A DNA stretch of 64,000 bases from Truepera radiovictrix DSM 17093 (GCF_000092425.1 NC_014221.1:2423001-2487000); one strand, 5' to 3'. Shown: positions 16,775-25,451, counted from the stretch's first letter. Notes: generated by a model not told the origin, from the letters alone. Made by a program: numbers and translations.

Positions 16775-18004
16775 CTACGCGCTCACTTCCCGCTGGCCGT
16801 AACGCGCCTTGACGTACTCGTCGAGCATGCGGTTAAAGTCTTCGACGATGGTTTTGCCCTGCAACACGCCGACGAACTGGCCGTCGCGGTAGACGGGGGC
16901 TCTCGGGTCCTCACCGGTGCCGGGGAGCGAGATACCGATGTCCGCGTGCTTCGACTCGCCGGGGCCGTTGACCACGCAACCCATGACGGCTACTTTGAGC
17001 CCTTCGACCCCCGGGTACTGCTCGCGCCAGACGGGCATCTGCGCCTTGAGGTAGGCCTGGATGTCGCGCGCCATCTCCTGGAAAAGCGTGCTGGTGGTGC
17101 GGCCGCAACCGGGGCAGGCGGTCACCGTCGGGGCGAAGCGCCGCAGGTCGAGCGCCGAGAGGATCTCCTGGGCGACCTCGACCTCTTTGGTGCGCGGCGC
17201 CCCCGGCTCCGGCGTGAGGGAGACGCGCACCGTGTCGCCGATCCCCTCGGCGAGGAGCACGCTAAGCCCGACCGCGCTCGCCGCGATGCCCTTGACGCCC
17301 ATTCCCGCTTCGGTGAGCCCTAGGTGGAGCGGGTAGTCGCAGCGCGCCGCTAGGCGCCTGTAGACCTCCCAGAGGTCACGCGGGGCGGAGACCTTGGCCG
17401 AGAGGATGATCTTGTCGTGCCCCAAGCCGTGCGCCTCGGCGAGCTCGGCCGAGAGCAGAGCCGACTGGAGCATCGCCTCGATCATCACCTCGCGCGCCTC
17501 TTTGGGCTCGGGCGAAGCGGCGTTTTCATCCATCAGCTTGGTCAAAAGCTGCTGGTCGAGCGACCCCCAGTTCACCCCGATGCGCACCGGTTTGTCGAAA
17601 GTTTTGGCGACCTCGATGATGGTCAAGAAGTTCTGGTCGTGGTACCGCCCCGCCCCGACGTTGCCGGGGTTGATGCGGTACTTCGCGAGCACTTCGGCGG
17701 TCTTGGGAAACTCGCGCAGCAAGAGGTGCCCGTTAAAGTGAAAGTCGCCGACGAGCGGCACCTCTAGACCCTCGTCGAGGAGCCGCGCCTGGATCTCGGG
17801 AACGGCTCTAGCGGCGTCTTTGGTGTTGACCGTGATGCGGACGACTTCGCTACCGGCGCGGTAGAGCTCGGCGACCTGCTGCGCGGTCGCTTGCGCGTCG
17901 GCGGTGTCGGTGTTGGTCATCGACTGCACCACGATGGGGTGCTCCGAACCGATGGGGACGCCCCCCACATAGGTCGTGACGGTTTTGCGGCGAGGGTAGG
18001 CCAT
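16775..18004 (-). CDS. ispG: 4-hydroxy-3-methylbut-2-enyl diphosphate synthase (IspG/GcpE)
   Basis: A 409-residue iron-sulfur enzyme converting methylerythritol cyclodiphosphate to HMBPP in the MEP isoprenoid pathway. The N-terminal TIM barrel begins [12 protein letters not shown]. The 4Fe-4S ligands are visible at C297 and C300 (ACPGCGRT) and C343 ([10 protein letters not shown]). Length fits the bacterial form without the plant/chlamydial insert. ATG 18004 is 6 nt from TAGACT on the minus strand with no Shine-Dalgarno, so it is probably leaderless. Its closeness to crtB fits supply of prenyl precursors for carotenoids and retinal. Confidence 0.97.
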   Translation of the reverse strand: MAYPRRKTVTTYVGGVPIGSEHPIVVQSMTNTDTADAQATAQQVAELYRAGSEVVRITVNTKDAARAVPEIQARLLDEGLEVPLVGDFHFNGHLLLREFPKTAEVLAKYRINPGNVGAGRYHDQNFLTIIEVAKTFDKPVRIGVNWGSLDQQLLTKLMDENAASPEPKEAREVMIEAMLQSALLSAELAEAHGLGHDKIILSAKVSAPRDLWEVYRRLAARCDYPLHLGLTEAGMGVKGIAASAVGLSVLLAEGIGDTVRVSLTPEPGAPRTKEVEVAQEILSALDLRRFAPTVTACPGCGRTTSTLFQEMARDIQAYLKAQMPVWREQYPGVEGLKVAVMGCVVNGPGESKHADIGISLPGTGEDPRAPVYRDGQFVGVLQGKTIVEDFNRMLDEYVKARYGQREVSA

Positions 18005-18010
18005 GCGTCT

Positions 18011-18016
18011 AGTCTA
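18011..18016 (-). promoter_or_regulatory. -10 box TAGACT for leaderless ispG
   Basis: TAGACT on the minus strand is separated from the ispG ATG by 6 nt. Confidence 0.55.
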
Positions 18017-18191
18017 CTCACAAGGGCTCGGGGGGCGTGTTGCGACCCTCGGAGGAGTAGGCCCGTCCCAACAGGTTTGTCTTGCGCGCGCCCTACGTGG
18101 CGCGTGACGCGCGCGGAGGCGGCGGGCCCCGATTGTAAGAGCGGCCGAAGACGCCCCGCGCGGAGCGCACGAAGATAGCGGGGTAGCTCGG

Positions 18192-18232
18192 GCCGGACGG
18201 GGCGCGGACCGAACGAGCGCGCCCCGTCCGGC
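18192..18232. repeat. 15-bp hairpin directly before an SDR gene's ribosome binding site
   Basis: A perfect 15-bp stem (18192-18206 with 18218-18232, 11-nt loop) ends at the first base before GAGGGAGG. There is no T tract. It may shield the ribosome binding site or block readthrough. Confidence 0.6.
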
Positions 18233-18246
18233 GAGGGAGGGGACCC

Positions 18247-19257
18247 ATGCAGCTTAAAGCGCTTCACGACCAGGTGATGGTGATCACGGGCGCGTCGTCG
18301 GGGATCGGGCTCGTCACCGCGCGGCGGGCCGCCGAACGCGGGGCGAAGCTCGTGCTCGCCGCCCGCAACGAACAGGCGCTGCAGACGCTCGCCGCGGAGC
18401 TTCAACGCGGGGGCACCGACGCGGTGTACGTCGTTGCCGACGTCGGCAAGGAAGCCGACGTCGAGAGGATCGCTCAGCGCGCATGGGAGCGCTTCGGCGG
18501 CTTCGACACCTGGGTCAACAACGCCGCTGTCGGGATTTTCGGACCGATCGTCGAGGGCCAGATCGAAGATTACCGGCGGCTTTTCGAGACGAACTTCTGG
18601 GGGGTAGTCTACGGCTCGCTGACGGCGGTGCGGCACCTTAGGGGGCGCGGCGGGGCGCTCATCAACGTCGGTTCGGCCGTCGGCGACCGCGCGCTCCCCA
18701 ACCAGGGGCTCTACTCCGCCTCCAAGCACGCTGTCAAGGGCTTTACCGACGCCCTGCGGGCCGAGCTCGAGGCCCAAGGGGTCCCCATTTCGGTCACGCT
18801 CATCAAACCTGGAAGTATCGACACGCCCTTCCCGCAGCACGCCAAAAACTACATGGACGAAGAGCCCACCCTGCCCGCCCCGGTCTACGCGCCCGACCTC
18901 GTCGCCGAGGCAATCATGCACGCCGCCGAGACGCCCGTGCGCGACCTCGTCGTGGGGGGCGGCGGCAAGCTCATCTCGGTGCTCGGCCAACGCGCGCCGC
19001 GCCTCGCCGACAAAGCGCTCGGCAGCCAGGGGTTTCTCGAGCAGCAGCGCTCGGGTAGGCCCCCGCAAAACCCCGAGGGGGCGCTGCACGCCCCGACGTT
19101 CGGCCTTTACGAGCGCGGCGCGTACGAGGGGCGCGTGCGCGAAACCAGCCTCTACACCCGCGGGGCGCGCCACCCCTTGGCGGCCGCGCTGATCGCCGCG
19201 GGCGCCCTTGGCGTCGGGGTCGCCGCGGCGCTCGCCGGCAGGCGCGCCCTAACCTGA
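18247..19257 (+). CDS. Short-chain dehydrogenase with a C-terminal membrane anchor
   Basis: A 336-residue classical SDR oxidoreductase with a long extension. The Rossmann motif is TGASSGIG (residues 14-21), followed by NNAAVG and the catalytic Ser plus YSASK (Tyr/Lys). The family core ends near residue 250. The remaining 85 residues include a basic linker and a C-terminal hydrophobic helix (LAAALIAAGALGVGVAAALAG), so the enzyme is probably tethered to the membrane. GAGGGAGG precedes the ATG, and a long hairpin lies directly upstream of it. The substrate is unknown; lipid or polyketide-like substrates are plausible for anchored SDRs, but this is not shown. Confidence 0.88.
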   Translation: MQLKALHDQVMVITGASSGIGLVTARRAAERGAKLVLAARNEQALQTLAAELQRGGTDAVYVVADVGKEADVERIAQRAWERFGGFDTWVNNAAVGIFGPIVEGQIEDYRRLFETNFWGVVYGSLTAVRHLRGRGGALINVGSAVGDRALPNQGLYSASKHAVKGFTDALRAELEAQGVPISVTLIKPGSIDTPFPQHAKNYMDEEPTLPAPVYAPDLVAEAIMHAAETPVRDLVVGGGGKLISVLGQRAPRLADKALGSQGFLEQQRSGRPPQNPEGALHAPTFGLYERGAYEGRVRETSLYTRGARHPLAAALIAAGALGVGVAAALAGRRALT

Positions 19258-19340
19258 GCTCACCCCACAGACCGCGCCCCCCTGAGCCGCCACAATGGCG
19301 TTACACAACCGAACGCACCTGCGTTCAGAAAGGGGCAACG

Positions 19341-19916
19341 ATGGGCAACGAACTGCAGGGCCGCAAGGTCGCCCTCCTCATCTCGCCTAGGGGCACCGAG
19401 CAGGTCGAGTTTACCGAGCCGAAAAAGGCCGTCGAGGCGGCCGGCGGCACCGTGCACGTGATCAGCACGGAGACCGGCAGCGTCCAGGCGGTCAACAGCG
19501 ACCTCGAGCCCGGCGACACCTTCACGGTCGACAAGCGCTTTTCGGAGGTCTCGGCCGACGACTACGACGCCCTCATCATCCCCGGCGGCACGGTCGGCGC
19601 CGACACGCTCCGCGGCGAGGAGGCGGCCGTACGCTTCGTGCGCGCCTTTTTCGAGCAGGCCAAACCGGTCGCCGCTATCTGCCACGGCCCTTGGCTGCTC
19701 GTCGAGGCGGGCGTCGTCGAGGGGCGCGAACTCACCTCCTACCCGACGCTGAAAACCGACATCCGCAACGCGGGCGGCACCTGGGTCGATCAGGAGGTCG
19801 TCACCGACCAAGGGTTGGTCACGAGCCGCAACCCGAACGACCTGCCCGCTTTTTGCGCGAAGCTCGTCGAGGAGATCGCCGAAGGCGAGCACCAAGCGCA
19901 GGCGCGCAGCGCTTAG
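19341..19916 (+). CDS. PfpI/DJ-1 family protein (type 1 glutamine amidotransferase-like)
   Basis: A 191-residue member of the DJ-1/PfpI superfamily, class I glutamine amidotransferase fold. The nucleophile elbow is AAICHGPWLL (Cys with the following His), and the early YDALIIPGGTVGADTLR segment supplies the conserved Glu/Gly region. The C-terminal GLVTSRNPNDLPAFCAKLVEE is typical of the YhbO/PfpI group, reported as stress-related glyoxalase/deglycase or protease proteins. AAAGGGG is upstream of the ATG. It is transcribed alone: a strong terminator follows. The specific activity cannot be read from sequence. Confidence 0.93.
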   Translation: MGNELQGRKVALLISPRGTEQVEFTEPKKAVEAAGGTVHVISTETGSVQAVNSDLEPGDTFTVDKRFSEVSADDYDALIIPGGTVGADTLRGEEAAVRFVRAFFEQAKPVAAICHGPWLLVEAGVVEGRELTSYPTLKTDIRNAGGTWVDQEVVTDQGLVTSRNPNDLPAFCAKLVEEIAEGEHQAQARSA

Positions 19917-19933
19917 GGGTTGCCAAGCTGCGA

Positions 19934-19970
19934 GGCGCGAGGGTCGCCGCAGGCGACCCTCGCGCCTTTT
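19934..19970 (+). terminator. Rho-independent terminator
   Basis: A perfect 15-bp stem (19934-19948 with 19952-19966, 3-nt loop) is followed by TTTT. It isolates the PfpI-type gene from the rhodopsin gene. Confidence 0.92.
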
Positions 19971-20016
19971 GACCCTCCCGCTCGCCACGTAGCGGGACGG
20001 CCCGCCGGGGGTTGCT

Positions 20017-20901
20017 ATGCTCACCATGGAAAACCTGCTCACCTACTCGCCCGTGTCCTACAGCATCGTCTCCAACACGCTCACGCTCGGGTACGCGGCG
20101 ATGGCCGCGGGGCTCGTCTACTTCGTGACCACCAGCAAACGCGCCGCCCCACCCTACCGCCTCTCCTCGACGCTCTCGGCGGTGGTGATGGTGAGCGCCT
20201 TTTTGGCGCTCTATCAGCTCCACCAGACCTGGCTGAGCGCCTTTACGTTTAACGGCGAGGTGTGGGAAGGCGGCGCGACCGCCTTTAACAACGGCTACCG
20301 CTACATCAACTGGTCGATCGACGTCCCCATCCTGCTCACGCAGCTCCTCATCGTCATGGGGTTTACCGGCGCGCGCTTTCGCCGCCTCTGGTTGCAGTTC
20401 GTCGTCGCCGGCCTGGCGATGATCTACACGGGGTACGCGGGGCAGTTCTATGAGGCTACCGACAGCGCCCGGCTCTACCTCTGGGGGGCTATCAGCACGG
20501 CGTTTTTCCTCTGGATTCTGGTGCTCGTGCGGCGGACCATCTTCGACCCGCCGGACGCGCTGCCGGAGCGCGCCGCGGGGCTCATGCGGGGGGTGTGGTG
20601 GGTGCTCCTCGGGTCGTGGCTGCTCTATCCGGGCGCCTACTTAATGCCCGTCTTCGCCCTCTCCGAAGGGGGCGTGGTAGCACGGCAGATCTCGTTTACG
20701 GTCGCCGACGTCGTCTCGAAGGTGATCTACGGGGTGATGCTGAGCCGCGTCGCCGAGCTGCGCAGCCAGGCCGACGGCTACGCGCACGCGCTCGAGTCCG
20801 AAACGCAGCCCAACCCCGACCGGCGCGGGGGTGCGGGGGTCGCGGCGGTGCAGCCCCAGGGGGGGCGCGCCCCGCGCAAGGGGCGGGTCCACCGCTCCTA
20901 G
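20017..20901 (+). CDS. Microbial rhodopsin with the NDQ motif, predicted light-driven Na+ pump
   Basis: A 294-residue seven-helix retinal protein. Helix C reads RYINWSIDVPILLTQLL, giving Asn98, Asp102 and Gln109 at the three functional positions; this NDQ combination defines sodium-pumping rhodopsins such as KR2. Helix G has DVVSK, with the Schiff-base Lys235 and counter-ion Asp231; Arg95 is also kept. Gly157 in helix E (LWGAIST) sits where bacteriorhodopsin has Trp138 and xanthorhodopsin has the Gly that admits an antenna carotenoid. The C-terminal 45 residues are polar and disordered. ATG 20017 gives the longest form; ATG 20026 is equally likely, since the only TANNNT box (TATGCT, 20016-20021) overlaps the first. 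A terminator upstream shows it has its own promoter. No retinal-forming dioxygenase gene is in the window. Confidence 0.95.
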   Translation: MLTMENLLTYSPVSYSIVSNTLTLGYAAMAAGLVYFVTTSKRAAPPYRLSSTLSAVVMVSAFLALYQLHQTWLSAFTFNGEVWEGGATAFNNGYRYINWSIDVPILLTQLLIVMGFTGARFRRLWLQFVVAGLAMIYTGYAGQFYEATDSARLYLWGAISTAFFLWILVLVRRTIFDPPDALPERAAGLMRGVWWVLLGSWLLYPGAYLMPVFALSEGGVVARQISFTVADVVSKVIYGVMLSRVAELRSQADGYAHALESETQPNPDRRGGAGVAAVQPQGGRAPRKGRVHRS

Positions 20902-20917
20902 GGGTGGTCACTTTCGC

Positions 20918-20923
20918 TTGACA
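20918..20923 (+). promoter_or_regulatory. Possible -35 box TTGACA before the ATP-grasp gene
   Basis: A perfect TTGACA lies 40 nt before the GTG at 20964. No good -10 lies at 17 nt, so the promoter is uncertain. Confidence 0.3.
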
Positions 20924-20963
20924 AGCCCCACGGGGGGTGTCATGGTGCGCCCGAGGAGACCCC

Positions 20964-22016
20964 GTGACCCGCACCGACCCCCGCTACGGCGCCAAGCGCC
21001 CCCTTCGGTTTCTCAAAAAGCGCCTCGAGTACCAGCGCGAGGCGCCGCTGACGACGAGCTTGCCGCGGCGCCTGGCGATGTGGCGCGGCGGCCTGCGCGA
21101 GGCGTCGTTTCGCCTCTACGACCTCCACGACCCCGAGGGCGCGGCGACCTATCTGCCCGACACCGCGCGGCTCGAGACCTTCTTTATCAACGGCAGCTTC
21201 GCTCAGGGCCTGCTCAAAGACAAGCTGCTCTTCAGCCAGACGCTCGGGGCGCTGCTGCCGGTACCCGCGGTCGTCGGCCTCATCGAACGGGGGACCTTCT
21301 ACCCCGCCACCCCCGACGCCCCTCCCGACCTTTTGGGGGCGCTCGCGGCCTACGGCAGCCTGGTCCTCAAACCGTCGCGTGGGACGCGCGGGCAGGGGGT
21401 GCTGCGCTTGGAAGCGCCGCCTTTGCGGCTTAACGGCGCGCCCGTCGATGAGGTGGCCCTCCGGGCGCGCGTCGGGGCGCTCGACGACGTGATCGTCACC
21501 GTGACCGTGCCGCAAGCCGCCTACGCGGAGGCGATCTTTCCGGGTTCGACCAACACCGTGCGGGTGATGACCCTCCGCGACCCCGACACCGACGAGCCCT
21601 TTGTCGCGCGCGCCGTGCACCGCTTCGGCGCGCGCGGCACCGAACCGACCGACAACTGGTCGCGCGGCGGGCTCTGCGCGCTCGTCGAACCGCACACGGG
21701 CGCGCTCTCTAGGGGGGTCAAGCACGCCAAACGCACCTCGGGGAAGCTCGTGTGGCAGACCCATCACCCCGACACGGGCGCCCCCATCGAGGGCACCGTG
21801 GTGCCGCACTGGCGGGCGCTCTGCGAGGCGCTCCTAGGGGCGGTGCGGGCCCTGCCGCTGCTGCTCTATGTCGGTTGGGACGTGGTCGTCACCGAGACGG
21901 GGTTCTGCGTCTTAGAGGGCAACGCCAACCCCGACCTCGACTTGTTGCAGGTTCACGGCGGCCTCCTGCGCGACCCCCGGGTGCGGCGCTTTTACGAGCA
22001 TCACCGGGTCATCTAG
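20964..22016 (+). CDS. ATP-grasp protein of the sugar-transfer-associated type
   Basis: A 350-residue protein resembling the sugar-transfer-associated ATP-grasp family. Features: GSLVLKPSRGTRGQGVLRL (nucleotide-binding lysine and Gly-rich loop), TNTVRVMTL, RAVHRFGARG, and the metal-binding C-terminal VLEGNANPDLDLLQVHGG (E-x-N pair). ATP-grasp enzymes join a carboxylate to an amine or similar group via acyl-phosphate. Members of this family are found with polysaccharide or peptide-modification genes, but none is adjacent here. The GTG at 20964, with GAGGAG 5 nt before it, was preferred to the longer ORF at 20937. The substrate is unknown. Confidence 0.8.
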   Translation: MTRTDPRYGAKRPLRFLKKRLEYQREAPLTTSLPRRLAMWRGGLREASFRLYDLHDPEGAATYLPDTARLETFFINGSFAQGLLKDKLLFSQTLGALLPVPAVVGLIERGTFYPATPDAPPDLLGALAAYGSLVLKPSRGTRGQGVLRLEAPPLRLNGAPVDEVALRARVGALDDVIVTVTVPQAAYAEAIFPGSTNTVRVMTLRDPDTDEPFVARAVHRFGARGTEPTDNWSRGGLCALVEPHTGALSRGVKHAKRTSGKLVWQTHHPDTGAPIEGTVVPHWRALCEALLGAVRALPLLLYVGWDVVVTETGFCVLEGNANPDLDLLQVHGGLLRDPRVRRFYEHHRVI

Positions 22017-22127
22017 GGCGGGTAGCCCCTGGTTCCCGACGCGACCGTCACCCACAGGGGTGTGGCGCCCACCCTCCGGAGACGCCACCTGCGGCTTCGC
22101 GATCGGGGTCGCAGCGCCCCCCGGCCT

Positions 22128-23159
22128 TCACTCCCCCGGCAGCGGCTCGGTGGGCAGCAGCGCGTTGCTAAAAAGGGTCTCTAGCGGCAGCTCGGTCACG
22201 GGGTCGCCGCCCACGTCGGTGAGCACCCCCGCCGCCAACAAAAACCGCGGGTAGGAGCGCTCACCGGCCCAAAACTCGGGGCGCTGCACCCCCCAGGGCC
22301 GACCGGGTTCGCGCAGCGAGCGCGACACCACGCGCTGCGAGTCGCGCACCAGTTCGGGGTCGGGGAGCGACCCCGGGGGCGCCGCCGCCAGGAGCAGCTC
22401 GGCCGCCTCGTCGGGGTGCTCGGCCGCGAAGGTGTAGCCGCGCGCGGTGGCCCGCAAAAACGCGCGGAGCGCCGCCGCCGCCTCCTCGTCCTCTAACGCC
22501 TCCGGATGGACGGTGAGTAGCGGCGTGTAGTAGTCGGGGATGCCGTAGTCTTTAAAGTTAAAGAGCGTCACATCGATGCCCGCGCGTTCGGCGATGACCC
22601 CTTGCCACCCCTCGAACACCCAGGCGAAGTCGGCGCGGCCCTCGAGCACCGCGTCGAAGCTCGCGGTGGTGAGCTGCACCTCGCGAAAGTCGCCCCGGCC
22701 GCCGTCGTGGCGGATCACCGCCTCGATGACCGGGCGCGCCCAGGGCACGCCGATCGCGGCAAACAGGCGGCCGTCGAGGTCGCGCGGGCGGGTGATGCCG
22801 GCGTCGCTGCGCACGGCCAAAGCGGCGGTGTTGGTCGCCAAAATCGCCGCTACCGCGACGACCGGCTCGCCGACCGCGGCGGCGTGGAGCACGCTCTCGG
22901 TGCCCGAGATGCCGACGTCGGCTTGGCGCTGCGCGACCAGCAGGTTCGGGGTGACGCCGCCGAAGGGCAAGAGCTGCAGCTCGACCCCCTCCTCGCGGTA
23001 CCACCCCCGCTCGAGCGCGACGAAGATGCCGGTGTGGTTGGTGTTGGGCACCCAGTCGAGCGCGAGGCGCACGCGGTGGGGTTGGGCCGAGGCGACGCCA
23101 AAGCTTAGGCTAAGGGCGAGTAGACAGAGTAGACAGGTCGAGAAAAGCGTCCGGCGCAT
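22128..23159 (-). CDS. thiY: ABC transporter substrate-binding protein for a thiamine pyrimidine precursor (ThiY-like)
   Basis: A 343-residue NMT1/THI5-like periplasmic binding protein. A signal peptide (MRRTLFSTCLLCLLALSLSF) is followed by the family opening VRLALDWVPNTNHTGIFVAL and later FGGVTPNLLVAQRQADVG, WVFEGWQG and LFNFKDYGIPDYYTPLLTV. ThiY binds formyl-aminopyrimidine, a thiamine breakdown product. The ATG overlaps the permease stop (TAATG), with AAGGAGG inside the end of that gene. It is the last gene of the TPP-riboswitch operon, so the pyrimidine role is well supported by context; HMP itself is an alternative ligand. Confidence 0.9.
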   Translation of the reverse strand: MRRTLFSTCLLCLLALSLSFGVASAQPHRVRLALDWVPNTNHTGIFVALERGWYREEGVELQLLPFGGVTPNLLVAQRQADVGISGTESVLHAAAVGEPVVAVAAILATNTAALAVRSDAGITRPRDLDGRLFAAIGVPWARPVIEAVIRHDGGRGDFREVQLTTASFDAVLEGRADFAWVFEGWQGVIAERAGIDVTLFNFKDYGIPDYYTPLLTVHPEALEDEEAAAALRAFLRATARGYTFAAEHPDEAAELLLAAAPPGSLPDPELVRDSQRVVSRSLREPGRPWGVQRPEFWAGERSYPRFLLAAGVLTDVGGDPVTELPLETLFSNALLPTEPLPGE

Positions 23160-23983
23160 TACTCCTCCTTGAAATCCCACGTGAGGTTGCTAGGCTTGGG
23201 GTCACTGGGTTTGAGGTCGCTAGGTTTGAGGTGAACGGGTCGGGGGGTACGCTCCTTGCGGTAACGCCACGGGAGCGCGCGGCGCTCGAGGACCCCGACG
23301 AGGGCGAAAAAACACCAGCTCGCGCAGGCGGTGACGACGATGGCGGCGAACACGAGCGGGGTCGCGCGGGCGTTCGCGGCGCTCTGGATGAGCACGCCGA
23401 GCCCCGCGAAACCGCCCACGTACTCGGCGAAGATCGCGGCGCTGACGCTGTAGGCCGCGGCGATGCGCACCCCCGAAAAGAGGCTCGGCAGCGCGGACGG
23501 CCACCGCGCCCACCACAGCGTCTGGGTGCGGCTCGCGCGCACGGAGCGAAACACCTTGAGGAGCTCCGGGTCGGTGCGGGCGAGGCCGTCGGTGGTGGCG
23601 ACCGCGATGGGGAAAAAGCAGAAAAACGCCACCAGCAGCACCTTGGGCAGGAGGCCGAAGCCGAACCAGATGAGCATGAGGGGCGCGAGCGCGACGATGG
23701 GCACCGTTCGCGAGGCGACCAGCCAGGGGTAGAGCGCCCGCCGCAGGGTTGTTGAGAGGTCGATGAGCAGCGCGAGCGACACCCCGACGATGAGCGCGAG
23801 CGCAAAGCCCAACAGCGTCTGCAACAGCGTCGTCAGGGTGTGGTGCGCGAGCAGCGGGGCGTTCTCCACGAGCGTCCGCGCCACCAAGGTCGGCGGCGGC
23901 AGCAGCGTCGGCGGCGTCGCACTGACCCTTACGGCGAGCTCCCAGAGAGCGAGCAGCGCCGCGCCGAAGAGCGCCGCCGTCAC
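23159..23983 (-). CDS. thiX: ABC transporter permease for a thiamine precursor (ThiX-like)
   Basis: A 274-residue permease of the nitrate/sulfonate/thiamine-precursor type. About six membrane helices are visible, and the coupling loop that contacts the ATPase is around RTDPELLKVFRSVRASRTQTLWWARWPSALP broken here as ELLKVFRSVRASR then PSALPSLFSGVRIA, matching the EAA-type motif. GTG 23983 overlaps the ATPase stop (GTGA). The last 25 codons are a low-complexity tail (KPSDLKPSDPKPSNL) made by a 15-bp DNA repeat, beyond the normal end of the family; it is probably a repeat insertion that the gene now reads through. Confidence 0.9.
   Translation of the reverse strand: MTAALFGAALLALWELAVRVSATPPTLLPPPTLVARTLVENAPLLAHHTLTTLLQTLLGFALALIVGVSLALLIDLSTTLRRALYPWLVASRTVPIVALAPLMLIWFGFGLLPKVLLVAFFCFFPIAVATTDGLARTDPELLKVFRSVRASRTQTLWWARWPSALPSLFSGVRIAAAYSVSAAIFAEYVGGFAGLGVLIQSAANARATPLVFAAIVVTACASWCFFALVGVLERRALPWRYRKERTPRPVHLKPSDLKPSDPKPSNLTWDFKEE
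23165..23232 (-). repeat. 15-bp (8+7) repeat forming the tail of the permease gene
   Basis: Units close to GGTCGCTAGGTTTGA recur about four times, degenerate at both ends, and encode a LKPSD-type repeat. Confidence 0.6.
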
Positions 23984-24765
23984 GCGGGCTCCAAGAGCGC
24001 GCTAAGTAGCGTCGCCTCGAGCTCGGCGAGCTCGGCGAGCGCCTGCGGGGGGCGCGGCCGCGGCAGCGGCACCTCGAGGCGGAGCCGCACGCGCGCCGGC
24101 GGCCGGCTGAGGACGCAGATGGTGTCGGACAACAGCAGCGCCTCGCGGACGTCGTGGGTCACGAGCAGGGCGCTCGCACCGCACGCGGCGACGAGTTCGG
24201 CGAGCCAGCGCTGCACGCTCAGGCGCGTGAGCGCGTCGAGCGCGCCCAAGGGTTCGTCGAGGATCAGCAGGCGGCGCTCGAAGAGCACCGCGCGCAGCAG
24301 CGCCGCGCGCTGCCGCATCCCCCCCGAGAGCTCGTGCGGGTAGGCGTTCTCGAAACCGCCTAAGCCGAAGCGCTGCAAAAGCGCGCGCGCTTCGGCGAGC
24401 GCTTCGCGGCGCGCGACCCCGCGGACCTGCGGCCCCAGCATCACGTTGTGTAAAAGGGTGCGCCACGGCAGCAGGTGATCGCCCTGCGGCACGTACCCCG
24501 CGGCCCCCGGCGCGGTGAGCGCGCGGCCGCCGAGCAGCACCCGCCCCGCACTCGGCTTAAGCAGCCCCGCGGCGATCTCTAGAAGCGTGCTCTTGCCGCT
24601 CCCCGAGGGGCCGATCAGCGAGACGAACGCGCCCGGCGCGACGGTGAGCGACACGTCGCGCAGCACCTCGAAGTCCCCGAAGCGCTTGGAGACGCCGACG
24701 AGCTCGAGCGCTGGCGCCTGGACGGGCGCGGCGACCGCCGGCGCCGTCGTTGCAACGGCGCTCAT
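23980..24765 (-). CDS. thiZ: ABC transporter ATPase for a thiamine precursor (ThiZ-like)
   Basis: A 261-residue ABC ATPase with all motifs intact: Walker A GPSGSGKST (residues about 54-62), Q-loop in GYVPQGDHLLPW, signature ELSGGMRQRAALLRA, Walker B RLLILDEPLGALD and switch His in LLVTHDVREAL. The DEPLGALD form is typical of nitrate/taurine/thiamine-precursor importers. ATG 24765 overlaps the tenA stop (ATGA). It energises the ThiX permease with ThiY as binding protein. Confidence 0.94.
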   Translation of the reverse strand: MSAVATTAPAVAAPVQAPALELVGVSKRFGDFEVLRDVSLTVAPGAFVSLIGPSGSGKSTLLEIAAGLLKPSAGRVLLGGRALTAPGAAGYVPQGDHLLPWRTLLHNVMLGPQVRGVARREALAEARALLQRFGLGGFENAYPHELSGGMRQRAALLRAVLFERRLLILDEPLGALDALTRLSVQRWLAELVAACGASALLVTHDVREALLLSDTICVLSRPPARVRLRLEVPLPRPRPPQALAELAELEATLLSALLEPA

Positions 24766-25451
24766 CGCGGTGGCGGCAGCTCGAGCAGGCCGTCGTAAAA
24801 GAGCCGCTCGAAACCGTGTGAGAGCTCGACGGCGCGCGTCACGCGCTCGCGCTCGGCGTCGGTCTGGACCAAGGGCGCGAGCAACCCCGAGAGGGCGCGT
24901 TCGGCCGGCTCGAGCGCCTCGTGAACGCTGAAAAAGGCGACTTCGTCCGCTGTAAAGCCGTAGACCTCCAAGAGTGGACGCTCGACTCGGGCGCAGAGCT
25001 CTAAAAAGATCGTTTCGCTCGCCCCGATCGCGGCGACGGCTTCGGCGAACGAGCTGCGCACCAAGTGGTAGTAGAAGTGCGCGGTGAGCCCCGCACAGGC
25101 GGGTAGGGGCACGGGGTCATCGAACGCCCGCTCGCTTAAGCCGAGCGCCCTTCCGAAACGCACGAGCGCCCCCCACGCCTCGCGCTTGAAGGCGAGTTTG
25201 GCGATAAGCGCGTCCGCCGCCTCCAGGTTCGGTGCCTTGGCGATGGCGAGGCCGTCTAGGCGGTGGACCTCGCGGATCAGCCAAGCGTCTTGCAGGGCGA
25301 ACTGAGCGAGCTGCGCGCGGGTCGTCTCGCCGGTCTCCAACCCCCGCCAGAAGGGGTGCTCTAGCAGCCCTCGCCGCAGGGGCGACAGGTCACGGGTCAA
25401 CAGGCCCGACAAAAAGCCGGTGCCGACCCCTATACCGTAGCGCGCGCTCAT
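24762..25451 (-). CDS. tenA: TenA-family thiaminase II / aminopyrimidine aminohydrolase
   Basis: A 229-residue all-helical TenA/PQQC-family protein. TenA hydrolyses aminomethyl-pyrimidine (from degraded thiamine) to HMP for reuse. Visible family elements are HPFWRGLETG, FALQDAWLIREVHRLDGLA, SSFAEAVAAIGASETIFLELCARV and, near the C-terminus, ELSHGFERLFYDGLL with the conserved Glu-x-x-Phe-(Y/W). I cannot see the active-site Cys in the usual C-x-x-x-(Y/F/W) setting of TenA-C; it may be a TenA-E type. Its start and stop overlap both neighbours by four bases, which ties it to the transporter in one salvage operon. Confidence 0.9.
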   Translation of the reverse strand: MSARYGIGVGTGFLSGLLTRDLSPLRRGLLEHPFWRGLETGETTRAQLAQFALQDAWLIREVHRLDGLAIAKAPNLEAADALIAKLAFKREAWGALVRFGRALGLSERAFDDPVPLPACAGLTAHFYYHLVRSSFAEAVAAIGASETIFLELCARVERPLLEVYGFTADEVAFFSVHEALEPAERALSGLLAPLVQTDAERERVTRAVELSHGFERLFYDGLLELPPPR

